A DNA stretch of 64,000 nt from Microbacterium telephonicum (GTDB taxonomy: Bacteria > Actinomycetota > Actinomycetes > Actinomycetales > Microbacteriaceae), in the NCBI RefSeq assembly GCF_003651225.1, contig NZ_RCDB01000002.1, positions 620,001-684,000 on the forward strand, given 5' to 3'. The position numbers and the translations under genes were made by a program. Below the pieces are notes generated by a model. That model did not search any database. It saw only the letters and a list, made by a program, of their open reading frames with translations, and was not told where the DNA came from. Shown here one piece after another: positions 9,836 through 19,687 of the stretch; positions within the stretch are counted from its first letter, which is position 1, and each line of letters starts with the position of its first letter.

Positions 9836-11905
9836 TCAGGCGTCGATGGCCTCGCGGTCCAGGCGGTCGCTCGAGGAGACGATGAAGTCGCGGCGCGGCG
9901 CGACGTCGCTGCCCATCAGCAGCTCGAACGCGTGGGCGGCGGCATCCGCATCCTGCACCTGCACGCGGCGCAGCAAGCGCCCCGAGCGGTCCATCGTCGT
10001 CTCGGCGAGCTGATCGGCATCCATCTCGCCGAGCCCCTTGTACCGCTGCAGCGGCTCCTGCCACCGCTTGTCGGCCTTGCCCAGCTTGGCCAGCAGCGCC
10101 TGCAGCTCGCGATCGGTGTAGGTGTAGATCGTCTCGTTCGGCTTGCTGCCCGGATTGACGACGACGACGCGGTGCAGCGGCGGCACCGCGGCGTACACCC
10201 GGCCCGCCTCGATGAGGGGACGCATGTACCGGAAGAACAGCGTCAGCAGCAGGGTGCGGATGTGCGCGCCGTCGACGTCGGCGTCGGTCATCAGCACGAT
10301 CTTCCCGTAGCGGGCGGCGTCGATGTCGAACGAGCGACCGGAGCCGGCTCCGATGGTCTGGATGATCGCCGCGCACTCGGCGTTGCCGAGCATGTCGCTG
10401 ATCGAGGCCTTCTGCACGTTGAGGATCTTGCCGCGGATCGGCAGCAGAGCTTGATACTCGCTGTTGCGCGCGAGCTTGGCGGTGCCCAGCGCCGAGTCGC
10501 CCTCGACGATGAACAGCTCCGACTGCGCCACGTCCTGCGTGCGGCAGTCGGCGAGCTTGGACGGCAGCGACGAGGACTCCAGCGCGTTCTTGCGTCGCTG
10601 GGTCTCCTTGTGGGTGCGCGCCGAGATGCGCGCCTTCATCTCCGAGACGATCTTGTCCAGCAGCAGCGCCGTCTGGTTCTTGTCGTCGCGCTTGGTGGAG
10701 GCGAAGCGCGCCGCGATCTCCTTCGCGACGACGTTGGCGACGATCGTGCGCACGGCGGGGGTGCCCAGGACTTCCTTCGTCTGACCCTCGAACTGCGGCT
10801 CCGGCAGGCTCACGGTGAGCACGGCGGTGAGGCCGGCGAGGATGTCGTCCTTCTCGATCTTGTCGTTGCCGACCTTCAGGCGGCGGGCGTTCTGATCGAT
10901 CTGCGCGCGCAGCACCTTCATGAGCCCCTGCTCGAAGCCGGCCTGGTGCGTGCCGCCCTTCGGGGTGGCGATGATGTTGACGAACGAGCGCGTGAGCGTC
11001 TCGTAGCCGGTCCCCCACCGCAGCGCGATGTCGACGGTGCACTCGCGCTGCACGTCGGTCGGCACCATCGCACCGTTGGGCTGCAGCACCGGCACGGTCT
11101 CGGTGAAGGTGCCCGAGCCGGTGAGCCGCCAGGTGTCTGTGATGGCCGCATCGGGCGCGAGGAAGTCCGCGAACTCCGAGATGCCGCCGTCGAAGCGGTA
11201 GCTCGTCTCAGTGGTCTCCTCGCCGCGCGCATCGGTGATGACGATCTCGAGACCGGGCACGAGGAACGCGGTCTGCCGTGCGCGCTGTTCGAGCTCGGCG
11301 AGGTGGAAGGCGGCATCCTTCGTGAAGATCTGCCGGTCGGCCCAGTAGCGGATACGGGTGCCCGTGACGCCCTTGGCGACCTTGCCGGTCACGCGCAGCT
11401 GCGACGACGCCTCGAACGGCGTGAAGGCCGAATCGGGCGCGCCGTTCGCGAAGACGCCCGGCTCGCCGCGGTGGAACGACATCGCGTGGGTCTTGCCGCC
11501 CCGGTCGACCTCGACGTCGAGGCGCTCGCTCAGGGCGTTCACCACCGAGGCGCCGACACCGTGCAGACCGCCGGATGCCGCATACGAGCCGCCGCCGAAC
11601 TTGCCACCGGCGTGGAGCTTGGTGAAGACGACCTCGACGCCCGTCAGCCCGGTGCGCGGCTCGACGTCGACGGGGATGCCGCGGGCGCGGTCGCGCACCT
11701 CCACGCTGCCGTCGGGATGCAGGACGATGTCGATGCGGGTGCCGAAGCCGGCGAGGGCCTCGTCGACGGAGTTGTCGATGATCTCCCACACGCAGTGCAT
11801 GAGCCCGCGGGAATCGGTCGAGCCGATGTACATGCCGGGGCGCTTGCGGACGGCCTCGAGGCCCTCGAGCACCTGCAGATGATGGGCGGAGTACTCGGCG
11901 GTCAC
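9836..11905 (-). CDS. parE: DNA topoisomerase IV subunit B
   Basis: The ATPase subunit of topoisomerase IV. It has 689 aa with the GHKL fold in order: EIIDNSVDEALAG (ATP and Mg binding), the GIPVDV region, and GGLHGVGASVVNALS. The Toprim part has VEGDSALGTAKLARN and DADVDGAHI. I chose GTG 11905, preceded by GGAGG and by TACGCT 8 nt upstream. Sequence further upstream, although open, has no conservation and begins before the likely promoter. It has no GyrB-type insert and pairs with parC across the convergent spacer. Confidence 0.93.
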   Translation of the reverse strand: MTAEYSAHHLQVLEGLEAVRKRPGMYIGSTDSRGLMHCVWEIIDNSVDEALAGFGTRIDIVLHPDGSVEVRDRARGIPVDVEPRTGLTGVEVVFTKLHAGGKFGGGSYAASGGLHGVGASVVNALSERLDVEVDRGGKTHAMSFHRGEPGVFANGAPDSAFTPFEASSQLRVTGKVAKGVTGTRIRYWADRQIFTKDAAFHLAELEQRARQTAFLVPGLEIVITDARGEETTETSYRFDGGISEFADFLAPDAAITDTWRLTGSGTFTETVPVLQPNGAMVPTDVQRECTVDIALRWGTGYETLTRSFVNIIATPKGGTHQAGFEQGLMKVLRAQIDQNARRLKVGNDKIEKDDILAGLTAVLTVSLPEPQFEGQTKEVLGTPAVRTIVANVVAKEIAARFASTKRDDKNQTALLLDKIVSEMKARISARTHKETQRRKNALESSSLPSKLADCRTQDVAQSELFIVEGDSALGTAKLARNSEYQALLPIRGKILNVQKASISDMLGNAECAAIIQTIGAGSGRSFDIDAARYGKIVLMTDADVDGAHIRTLLLTLFFRYMRPLIEAGRVYAAVPPLHRVVVVNPGSKPNETIYTYTDRELQALLAKLGKADKRWQEPLQRYKGLGEMDADQLAETTMDRSGRLLRRVQVQDADAAAHAFELLMGSDVAPRRDFIVSSSDRLDREAIDA

Positions 11906-12119
11906 AATCCTCCAGCGTAGCCGCGGCGTCGGACACCGCCCCGATGACACACAGGACGGCGTCCGGACCGCCGATGCGCGAGGCCGATCCGCGCGGACAC
12001 GGGGCGAAACGCCGTACGCGCACAGCGAAATGTGACCTGCTCCGGGCATTCTCGATGCCACCGCATGGTTGTATTGCATGCACCCGCACTGGAACCACAC
12101 GCACGAGGAGGCACCCGAA

Positions 12120-12338
12120 ATGAGCATGTCGACCACCGCAGAGCCCGCCGTCCTCGAGTACCGACTCACGGCCGGCGACCGTTGCGACTCCTGTGGAGCG
12201 CAGGCCTACATCGCCGCCGAGGTCAACGGCTCCGAGCTGCTCTTCTGCGCCCACCACGGCCGCAAGTACGAAGAGAAGCTCCGCGCCGTCGCCACGACGT
12301 GGCACGACGAGACCGCGCGTCTGGCCGACGCGCGCTGA
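12120..12338 (+). CDS. DUF7455 small zinc-finger-like protein
   Basis: A 72-aa conserved actinobacterial protein. CDSCG near residue 22 and a later FCAHH segment give a CxxC...CxxH pattern consistent with a treble-clef or ribbon zinc site. ATG 12120 has GAGGAGG 8 nt upstream. A second ATG two codons later is possible. Mycobacteria carry a homologue near sigA, as here. Upstream DNA is shared with divergent parE. The function is unknown. Confidence 0.85.
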   Translation: MSMSTTAEPAVLEYRLTAGDRCDSCGAQAYIAAEVNGSELLFCAHHGRKYEEKLRAVATTWHDETARLADAR

Positions 12339-12437
12339 TCGGCGCGCGCACCGACGCTCGAAGAATCCTCCGGGAAGGGCGCCGCCGCCGTCGAATCTAG
12401 ACTGGCTCGGTACCGAAAACCCCCGGAGGACTCTTCC

Positions 12438-13463
12438 ATGTCGTCACGCCTCTCCCCGCTGCACCGCCTGCGCGTCCTCGGACAGCGCGCGGTCCGCATC
12501 GACATCTCGGCGGTGACCGATCGGGCACGCAAGACCGCCCGCATCCACGGCAAGAACTATCCGCTCGTGGTGGCCGACATGCTGTGGTCGGCCGCGCGCC
12601 ACCGCGTCGGCTTCAACGACTACATCGAGTTCGACTTCGCGATCCTCACCCGCGCCGAGCGCGCGACCTGGGTCACGAGTCCGCTCGCGATGGAGTTCTC
12701 CCGGCAGTTCGACGACCCCGCCCACGTGCACCGGTTCCACCACAAGGTCGCTTTCAACCGCGACTTCGATCGGTTCCTGCAGCGCGAGTGGCTCGAGGTG
12801 GTCGCCGGCAACGCCGACGAGGTCGAGGCGTTCGCGCAGCGCCATCCGGTGTTCATCGCGAAGGTGCCGGTGAGCAAGTCCGGCGCCGGCGTGCGCCGGT
12901 ACCGCGCCGACGAGATCGATGACTGGGCCGCATTCCACGCCGCCCTCCTCGAGAAGGACGAGGTGCTGCTCGAAGAGCCCATCGTGCAGCACGACGACAT
13001 CGCGGCGTACTGCGCCGGCACGGTCAACACGACCCGGGTGACGACGTTCGTCCGTTCCGACGGCACCGTCGCGATCATCAACATGGCCCAGAAGTTCGGT
13101 CGCGGGCAGGTCAGCGACCAGGGCGCGTTCGGCGGGTTCTACGTGGCCCTGCACGAGGACGGCCGCGCGATGGGCGACGGCTACGACATCAACGGCGAGA
13201 TCTATCCCACGCACCCCGAGAGCGGGGCGCGCGTCGCCGATTTCCGCCTGCCGCACGTCGAGAAACTGCAGGATTTCATGACCGAGGTCGCTCTCGTGGT
13301 GCCGCAGGTGCGCTACGTCGGCTGGGACGTCGTCATGGGCCCGGACGGCCCCGTGCTGCTGGAGGGCAACTGGGGCGCGGGCGTGTTCGAGAACAAGCCG
13401 TCGGCCACCGGCATCCGCCACGGGCACCTGCCGCGCTACAAAGCGGCGATGGGTCTGGACTGA
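12438..13463 (+). CDS. ATP-grasp enzyme, sugar-transfer-associated type
   Basis: A 341-aa protein of the ATP-grasp sugar-transfer-associated family. These are found with capsule and cell-wall glycan loci and are thought to form an acyl-phosphate intermediate. ATP-grasp hallmarks are VFIAKVPVSKSGAGVRRY (lysine on the ATP-binding strand, about residues 140-157), EVLLEEPIVQH, and the metal-binding end VLLEGNWGAGVFEN. ATG 12438 follows GGAGG. A likely -10, TAGACT, is at 12398-12403, giving a short leader. It is convergent with the CofE-like gene. The substrate is unknown. Confidence 0.82.
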   Translation: MSSRLSPLHRLRVLGQRAVRIDISAVTDRARKTARIHGKNYPLVVADMLWSAARHRVGFNDYIEFDFAILTRAERATWVTSPLAMEFSRQFDDPAHVHRFHHKVAFNRDFDRFLQREWLEVVAGNADEVEAFAQRHPVFIAKVPVSKSGAGVRRYRADEIDDWAAFHAALLEKDEVLLEEPIVQHDDIAAYCAGTVNTTRVTTFVRSDGTVAIINMAQKFGRGQVSDQGAFGGFYVALHEDGRAMGDGYDINGEIYPTHPESGARVADFRLPHVEKLQDFMTEVALVVPQVRYVGWDVVMGPDGPVLLEGNWGAGVFENKPSATGIRHGHLPRYKAAMGLD

Positions 13464-13494
13464 CCCACCGCCGCTGTCCGCCGCCGCCCGAGGG

Positions 13495-14186
13495 TCAGAC
13501 GGCGGGACGGATGACGCCCAGCGGCGTGGACTGGTGTCCCTGGCCGAGCGGGTTGTCCTTGAGGATGCGCACGAGCCGCTGCTCGCCGGCGCGGTCGAGC
13601 GTGGAACCGAGGATGTTCCCGCCGATGTCGTTGATGTCGACCACCGCGACGTCGACGCCGAGCGTGGACTTCAGCCGCGCCGCGACCTTCGCCGGCTCGG
13701 TCGGACCCAGCACGACTGCCTTGTTGTAGGGCGGGATCGTCCCGGAGGTCGGCCCGTCGATCGCGCGCGCCTTGTCGCCGGCGATGCGGTAGAAGTCGCC
13801 GCGACGCCCGAACAGCTTCGTGACGGCGGCGACGGCGGCGGCGAACAGGATGCGGGGCGTGCCGCATTCGCGCAGCGCCATCTCCATCGTCTCGGGCATG
13901 CCCAGGCCGATGCCGTGCTTGGTCTTCACGACGTAGCGCGAGAGGAAGCGCGCGAGGCCTCGCGGGTGGATGTCCTCGACGAGGTACGACCGGCCCTGCG
14001 TGATCGCGACGATCTTCTCGGTGACGAACAGGATGTCGCCCGGCTGGACGACCTCGGGCGCATACTGCGCGATGAAGGCGTCGAGGTCGTCACCGGGCAT
14101 GACGACGTGGGTGCGGATCGGGATCCGCACCCACGCCGTGCCGTCGACGACCGCCTCGAGGGCTTTGCCCTCGTTGGGCGCCGGGT

Positions 14187-14190
<4 letters not shown>
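13495..14190 (-). CDS. CofE-like ligase (F420-0:L-glutamate ligase domain)
   Basis: A 231-aa protein of the coenzyme F420-0:gamma-glutamyl ligase fold. It shows [13 protein letters not shown] near the start, [20 protein letters not shown] (typical strand and Lys/Thr block), and a C-terminal [13 protein letters not shown] that matches the Asp-rich metal region of CofE. No other F420 gene lies nearby, so a role in F420 elongation is not supported by context. A related amide-forming ligase is more cautious. Its ATG overlaps the sigA stop by 4 nt (ATGA), so it is translationally coupled behind the housekeeping sigma factor. Convergent with the ATP-grasp gene. Confidence 0.8.
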
Positions 14191-15536
<1,346 letters not shown>

Positions 15537-15767
15537 GGTTCGCCTTTCACCGGCACTCTGGCCGGGGTTCGCGGACAGGAGTAAGACCCTTGTCAAGTCC
15601 CCCGCGGCGCTCACACGCCGATCCGGGGGTCGACAACGGGTCGGAACATCCATTCTCGCACACATCGCCGGGCGTTCCGGCGCAGCGAGAGCGCGTACCC
15701 CGAGACAACGCGACGAGGCGTACGGGCATTCCCTCGGACCTCGGCCGGGAGCCCGGCGCTCGACGCC

Positions 15768-16691
15768 TCAGATGCGGCCGCGACGGTCGTCGTCGGAGCG
15801 GCGATCGGCGAGGAAGCGCTCCAGCTCCGCGGCCAGTTCGTCGGCGCTGGGCAGATCGCCGGCGTGGATGATCGGCTGCCCGAGGGTCGACCCTGCCATG
15901 TAGGCGTCGTACCGCTCCTCGAGCCCGTGAAGCATCGTCTGCAGCTCATCGCTGCCGGCGACCTGGTCGTCGACCTTCGCGAGGTACTCGCGGTTCTCCT
16001 CGCGCACGTCGTCGACCGCGAAGACGAGTCCGGTCGCGACGCTGATGCTGTCCAGGCCCGCGAGCGCGGCGGCGGGGTACTCGGTGTCGCCGAGATAGTG
16101 AGGGACCAGCAGGACGAAGCCGGCGACGTCGGCGCCGGCCTGCGCGAACCGGTACTCCAGCAGGTGGCCGACCGTGGAGGGCACCTGCGTGCGCGGCTTC
16201 CACACCGAATGCGCCTCTGTCAGCTCGCGCCGGGTGCCGCTGACGGTGGTGCCGAGAGGCCGCGTGTGCGGCACCGGCATGGGGATCGCGTGCACCCAGG
16301 TGACCGTGGCGACCTCGAGCCCCTCCGCGAGACCCACGACCGTCTCGGCGAACGCCTCCCAGGCGAAGTCCGGCTCGTACCCCGACAGCAGCACGAACGG
16401 CTGGCCGATCGCGTCGTGCGCGAGCGACAGCTCGAGCCGTGCCGGACGGTACTCCGACAGGTGGTCGCCCTCGAAGGTGATGATCGGGCGACGTGCGCGG
16501 TAGTCCAGCAGCACATCGGACGAGAAGGCCACCACCGGGGCCGGCTCCAACGACTCGTTGAAGTACTCCTGCATGCGCGCGACGGCGCCACCGGCATCCG
16601 TGAACCCGGTCAGGGCGATCACCATCGGCAGGCCGGGCGGAACCGGCGGCGCCGAGGCGACACGTTCGTAGAGCGGACCGGAATAGGGCAT
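15768..16691 (-). CDS. PAC2 family protein
   Basis: A 307-aa PAC2 (proteasome assembly chaperone 2-like) family protein, common in actinobacteria. The N-terminal domain has LPMVIALTGFTDAGGA and the C-terminal domain has PHYLGDTEYPAAAL. The function is not established. Structures resemble nucleoside phosphorylases, but activity is unproven. The ATG start is supported by TAGAGT exactly 6 nt upstream (16698-16703), so the mRNA is probably leaderless. It is divergent from pepA. The 231-nt gap to sigA holds only a short CGCCGG hairpin near 15666. Confidence 0.87.
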   Translation of the reverse strand: MPYSGPLYERVASAPPVPPGLPMVIALTGFTDAGGAVARMQEYFNESLEPAPVVAFSSDVLLDYRARRPIITFEGDHLSEYRPARLELSLAHDAIGQPFVLLSGYEPDFAWEAFAETVVGLAEGLEVATVTWVHAIPMPVPHTRPLGTTVSGTRRELTEAHSVWKPRTQVPSTVGHLLEYRFAQAGADVAGFVLLVPHYLGDTEYPAAALAGLDSISVATGLVFAVDDVREENREYLAKVDDQVAGSDELQTMLHGLEERYDAYMAGSTLGQPIIHAGDLPSADELAAELERFLADRRSDDDRRGRI

Positions 16692-16697
16692 GACTTC

Positions 16698-16703
16698 ACT
16701 CTA
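16698..16703 (-). promoter_or_regulatory. -10 box TAGAGT for leaderless PAC2 gene
   Basis: TAGAGT, six nucleotides (GAAGTC), then ATG. Confidence 0.6.
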
Positions 16704-16805
16704 CGAGCCCCGGTGGGGACCGGATCCGCCGCCGTCATGCTGACAGCGAACACGCGCGGCGAGGCGGGACGAACACGGCCGAGACACGCGTGGAAGGATG
16801 GAGGA

Positions 16806-18263
16806 ATGCCGTATCCGGAGCTGTCGTCCACCACCGCGCCCCTCTCGGACATCGACGCCGATGCCCTGATCCTCGCCCTCCCGCCGTCGAAGGATGGGGC
16901 CTCCCCCGGCCCGCTGCCCGCCGACGCGCTCGCCGCCCTCGGGTTCACCGGCGCCGCGGGCCAGACCCTGCGCGTGCACGCCCCCGATGTCACCGCGCTC
17001 CCCCTCTACGTCGTCGGCACCGGCGCCGCCCCCGATGCGGATCGGCTGCGCGACGTGATCGGCGCGGCCGTCCGCACGATCACCGGCTTCGACACGGTCG
17101 CGGTGTCGGCCCCGGGCATCCCGGCCGACGCGTACCGTGCGCTCGCCGAGGGCGCCGCCCTCGGCGGGTACCGCTTTTCCGGGTACAAGAGCGACCCCGG
17201 CGCCCCCCGCGCGGCGCGCGTCGTGCTCGTGAGCGACGCGCCCATTCCGGAGGAGGACGTCGCCGCCGCCCGGGCCGCGGGAGACGCCGCTGCCCTCGTC
17301 AAGGACCTCGTGCACACCCCGGCGGAATGGCTCGGCCCGCAGGACTTCGCCGAGCGCGCGATCGAGTCCGTCGCCGGGCTTCCCGTCGAGGTCGAAGTGC
17401 TCGACGAGGACGCGCTCGCCGCGCAGGGCTTCGGCGGGATCCTGGGCGTGGGGCAGGGCTCCGACCGGCCGCCCCGTCTCGTGCGGGTCGACTACGCCCC
17501 CGCCGGCGCCACCCACCACGTCGCGATCGTGGGCAAAGGCATCACGTTCGACACCGGCGGCCTGTCGCTGAAGCCGCCGGCATCCATGGTCGGAATGAAG
17601 TACGACATGGCAGGCGCCGCCACCGCCCTCGCGGTCGTGCGCGCCGCCGCGCAGCTCGCGCTGCCCGTGCGTGTGACGGGGTGGCTGTGCATCGCCGACA
17701 ACATGCCGTCGGGCCGCGCCACCCGGCCGGGTGACGTCGTGCGCATTCTCGACGGCACGACCGTCGAGGTGCTCAACACCGATGCGGAGGGCCGGCTGGT
17801 GCTCGCCGACGGCCTCGTCGCCGCCAGCCGTACCCGCCCCGACGTCATCGTCGACGTCGCGACGCTCACCGGTGCGATCCTCGTCGCCCTCGGCCATCGC
17901 CACACCGGCGTCATGGGCGACGACGAGACGGTCGCCGACTACCTTTCCGCCGCGAAGCGTGCGGGCGAGGCCGCGTGGCAGCTCCCCCTCCCCGACCACA
18001 TGGAGGAGGAGCTCGACTCGCCGATCGCCGACCTGCAGAACGCGAAGATCGGGGACACATCGGCGGGATCGCTGTTCGCGGGGCTCTTCCTGCGCCGCTT
18101 CGTCGGCCGTGTCTCCGACGAGGCCGATGCGCCGCGGATCCCGTGGGTGCACCTGGACATCGCCGGGTCGGGCACGACGAAGGCCGCGTTCGGCGCCGTC
18201 GACAAGGGCCCGACGGCGGCGACCGTGCGCACACTCCTCGAGTTCATCGGTGGTGCGCGATGA
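16806..18263 (+). CDS. pepA: Leucyl aminopeptidase (M17)
   Basis: A two-metal M17 aminopeptidase that releases N-terminal residues from peptides in the cytoplasm. It has 485 aa with an N-terminal macro-like domain and a C-terminal catalytic domain. Visible are the first metal and catalytic Lys block VGKGITFDTGGLSLKP, then KYDMAGAATAL, and the signature NTDAEGRLVLAD with Asp/Glu ligands and catalytic Arg. ATG 16806 follows GGAGGA. Its stop overlaps the lpdA start (ATGA), so pepA and lpdA are coupled. The same pepA-lpdA/sucB neighbourhood occurs in mycobacteria. Confidence 0.95.
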   Translation: MPYPELSSTTAPLSDIDADALILALPPSKDGASPGPLPADALAALGFTGAAGQTLRVHAPDVTALPLYVVGTGAAPDADRLRDVIGAAVRTITGFDTVAVSAPGIPADAYRALAEGAALGGYRFSGYKSDPGAPRAARVVLVSDAPIPEEDVAAARAAGDAAALVKDLVHTPAEWLGPQDFAERAIESVAGLPVEVEVLDEDALAAQGFGGILGVGQGSDRPPRLVRVDYAPAGATHHVAIVGKGITFDTGGLSLKPPASMVGMKYDMAGAATALAVVRAAAQLALPVRVTGWLCIADNMPSGRATRPGDVVRILDGTTVEVLNTDAEGRLVLADGLVAASRTRPDVIVDVATLTGAILVALGHRHTGVMGDDETVADYLSAAKRAGEAAWQLPLPDHMEEELDSPIADLQNAKIGDTSAGSLFAGLFLRRFVGRVSDEADAPRIPWVHLDIAGSGTTKAAFGAVDKGPTAATVRTLLEFIGGAR

Positions 18264-19630
18264 CCGAGCACACCTTCGACCTCGTCGTGCTCGGCGGCGG
18301 CAGCGGCGGCTACGCGGCCGCGCTGCGGGCCGCAGAGCTCGGCAAGAGCGTCGCGCTGATCGAGAAGGACAAGGTCGGCGGCACCTGCCTGCACCGCGGC
18401 TGCATCCCGACCAAGGCGCTCCTGCATGCCGCCGAGGTCGCCGACCACGTGCGGGATGCAGCGCACGTCGGCGTGTCGGCCGTGTTCGAGGGGATCGACA
18501 TCGCCGGCGTCACCTCCTACCGGCAGGGCATCGTCGCGAAGAAGTTCAAGGGTCTGCAGGGGCTCCTCGCCACGCGCAAGATCACCGTGGTCTCCGGCGA
18601 AGGCCGCCTCGTGGGCGGTCCCGCCGTCGCCGTCGGCGACGACGTGTACCGGGGCGACGACGTCGTCCTCGCGACGGGCTCGTACAGCCGCTCGCTGCCG
18701 GGCCTCGACGTCGGCGGCCGCATCCTCACGAGCGAACACGCGCTCGAGCTGGCCGAGGTGCCGCAGCGCGTCATCATCCTCGGCGGCGGGGTCATCGGCG
18801 TCGAGTTCGCGAGCGTGTGGCGTTCGTTCGGCGCCGAGGTGACGATCGTCGAAGCACTCGAGCACCTCGTGCCGAACGAGGACCTCGCCGTCAGCAAGGG
18901 TCTCGAGCGGGCGTTCCGCAAGCGCGGCATCCAGGCGAAGCTCGGCGTGCGGTTCGCCGGCGCCACGCAGACGGATGCCGGGGTGTCGGTGTCGCTGGAG
19001 GACGGTACGAGCCTGGAGGCGGACTACCTGCTCGTCGCCGTCGGTCGCGGCCCCGTCACGACGGGCCTGGGACTCGAGGAGGCGGACGTGACGCTCGACC
19101 GCGGCTTCGTCGTCGTGGACGAGCGGCTCCGCACCGGTGCCGAGCACGTCTGGGCCGTGGGCGACATCGTGCCCGGCCTGCAGCTGGCCCATCGCTCGTT
19201 CGCGCAGGGCATCTTCGTCGCCGAAGAGATCGCGGGGCTGCGCCCGGTCGCCGTCGCCGAGACGACGATCCCCCGCGTCACCTACTCCAGCCCGGAGGCC
19301 GCATCGGTCGGCCTCACCGAGGCGCAGGCACGCGCCGTGCACGGCGAGGCGGTCGTCGCCTACGAGTACAACCTCGCCGGCAACGGCAAGAGCGAGATCA
19401 TCGGAACCGGTGGACTCGTGAAGGTCGTCCGCGCGAAAGACGGACCGATCCTGGGGGTGCATCTGCTCGGCGACCGCGTCGGCGAGCTGATCACCGAGGG
19501 CCAGCTCGCCGTCGGCTGGGAGGCGCACCCCGAGGACATCGCCCCGTTCCTCCACGCGCACCCCACACAGAGCGAGGCTCTGGGCGAAGCGTTCCTCGCG
19601 TTGGCGGGCAAGCCGCTGCACGCGCTCTGA
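18260..19630 (+). CDS. lpdA: Dihydrolipoyl dehydrogenase
   Basis: The E3 flavoprotein that reoxidises dihydrolipoamide for 2-oxoacid dehydrogenase complexes, passing electrons to NAD+. It has 456 aa: FAD-binding GGGSGGYAAALRAAELG (12-28), the redox disulphide Cys43/Cys48 (GGTCLHRGCIP), NAD-binding ILGGGVIGVEFASVWRSFG, and the dimer-interface His in HAHPTQSEAL near the C-terminus. It starts inside the pepA stop and is followed after 57 nt by sucB, its E2 partner. It likely serves the PDH/ODH activities whose E1 is aceE in this window. Confidence 0.96.
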   Translation: MTEHTFDLVVLGGGSGGYAAALRAAELGKSVALIEKDKVGGTCLHRGCIPTKALLHAAEVADHVRDAAHVGVSAVFEGIDIAGVTSYRQGIVAKKFKGLQGLLATRKITVVSGEGRLVGGPAVAVGDDVYRGDDVVLATGSYSRSLPGLDVGGRILTSEHALELAEVPQRVIILGGGVIGVEFASVWRSFGAEVTIVEALEHLVPNEDLAVSKGLERAFRKRGIQAKLGVRFAGATQTDAGVSVSLEDGTSLEADYLLVAVGRGPVTTGLGLEEADVTLDRGFVVVDERLRTGAEHVWAVGDIVPGLQLAHRSFAQGIFVAEEIAGLRPVAVAETTIPRVTYSSPEAASVGLTEAQARAVHGEAVVAYEYNLAGNGKSEIIGTGGLVKVVRAKDGPILGVHLLGDRVGELITEGQLAVGWEAHPEDIAPFLHAHPTQSEALGEAFLALAGKPLHAL

Positions 19631-19687
19631 CCGCCCGACCGGTCACTAAGCTAGACACGAATCGAACTTTCTGAAGGAGACATACCC

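Noticed and set aside
15593..15598. TTGACA as a proven sigA promoter
   Set aside because: No acceptable -10 lies at the proper distance, so I leave it unassigned.
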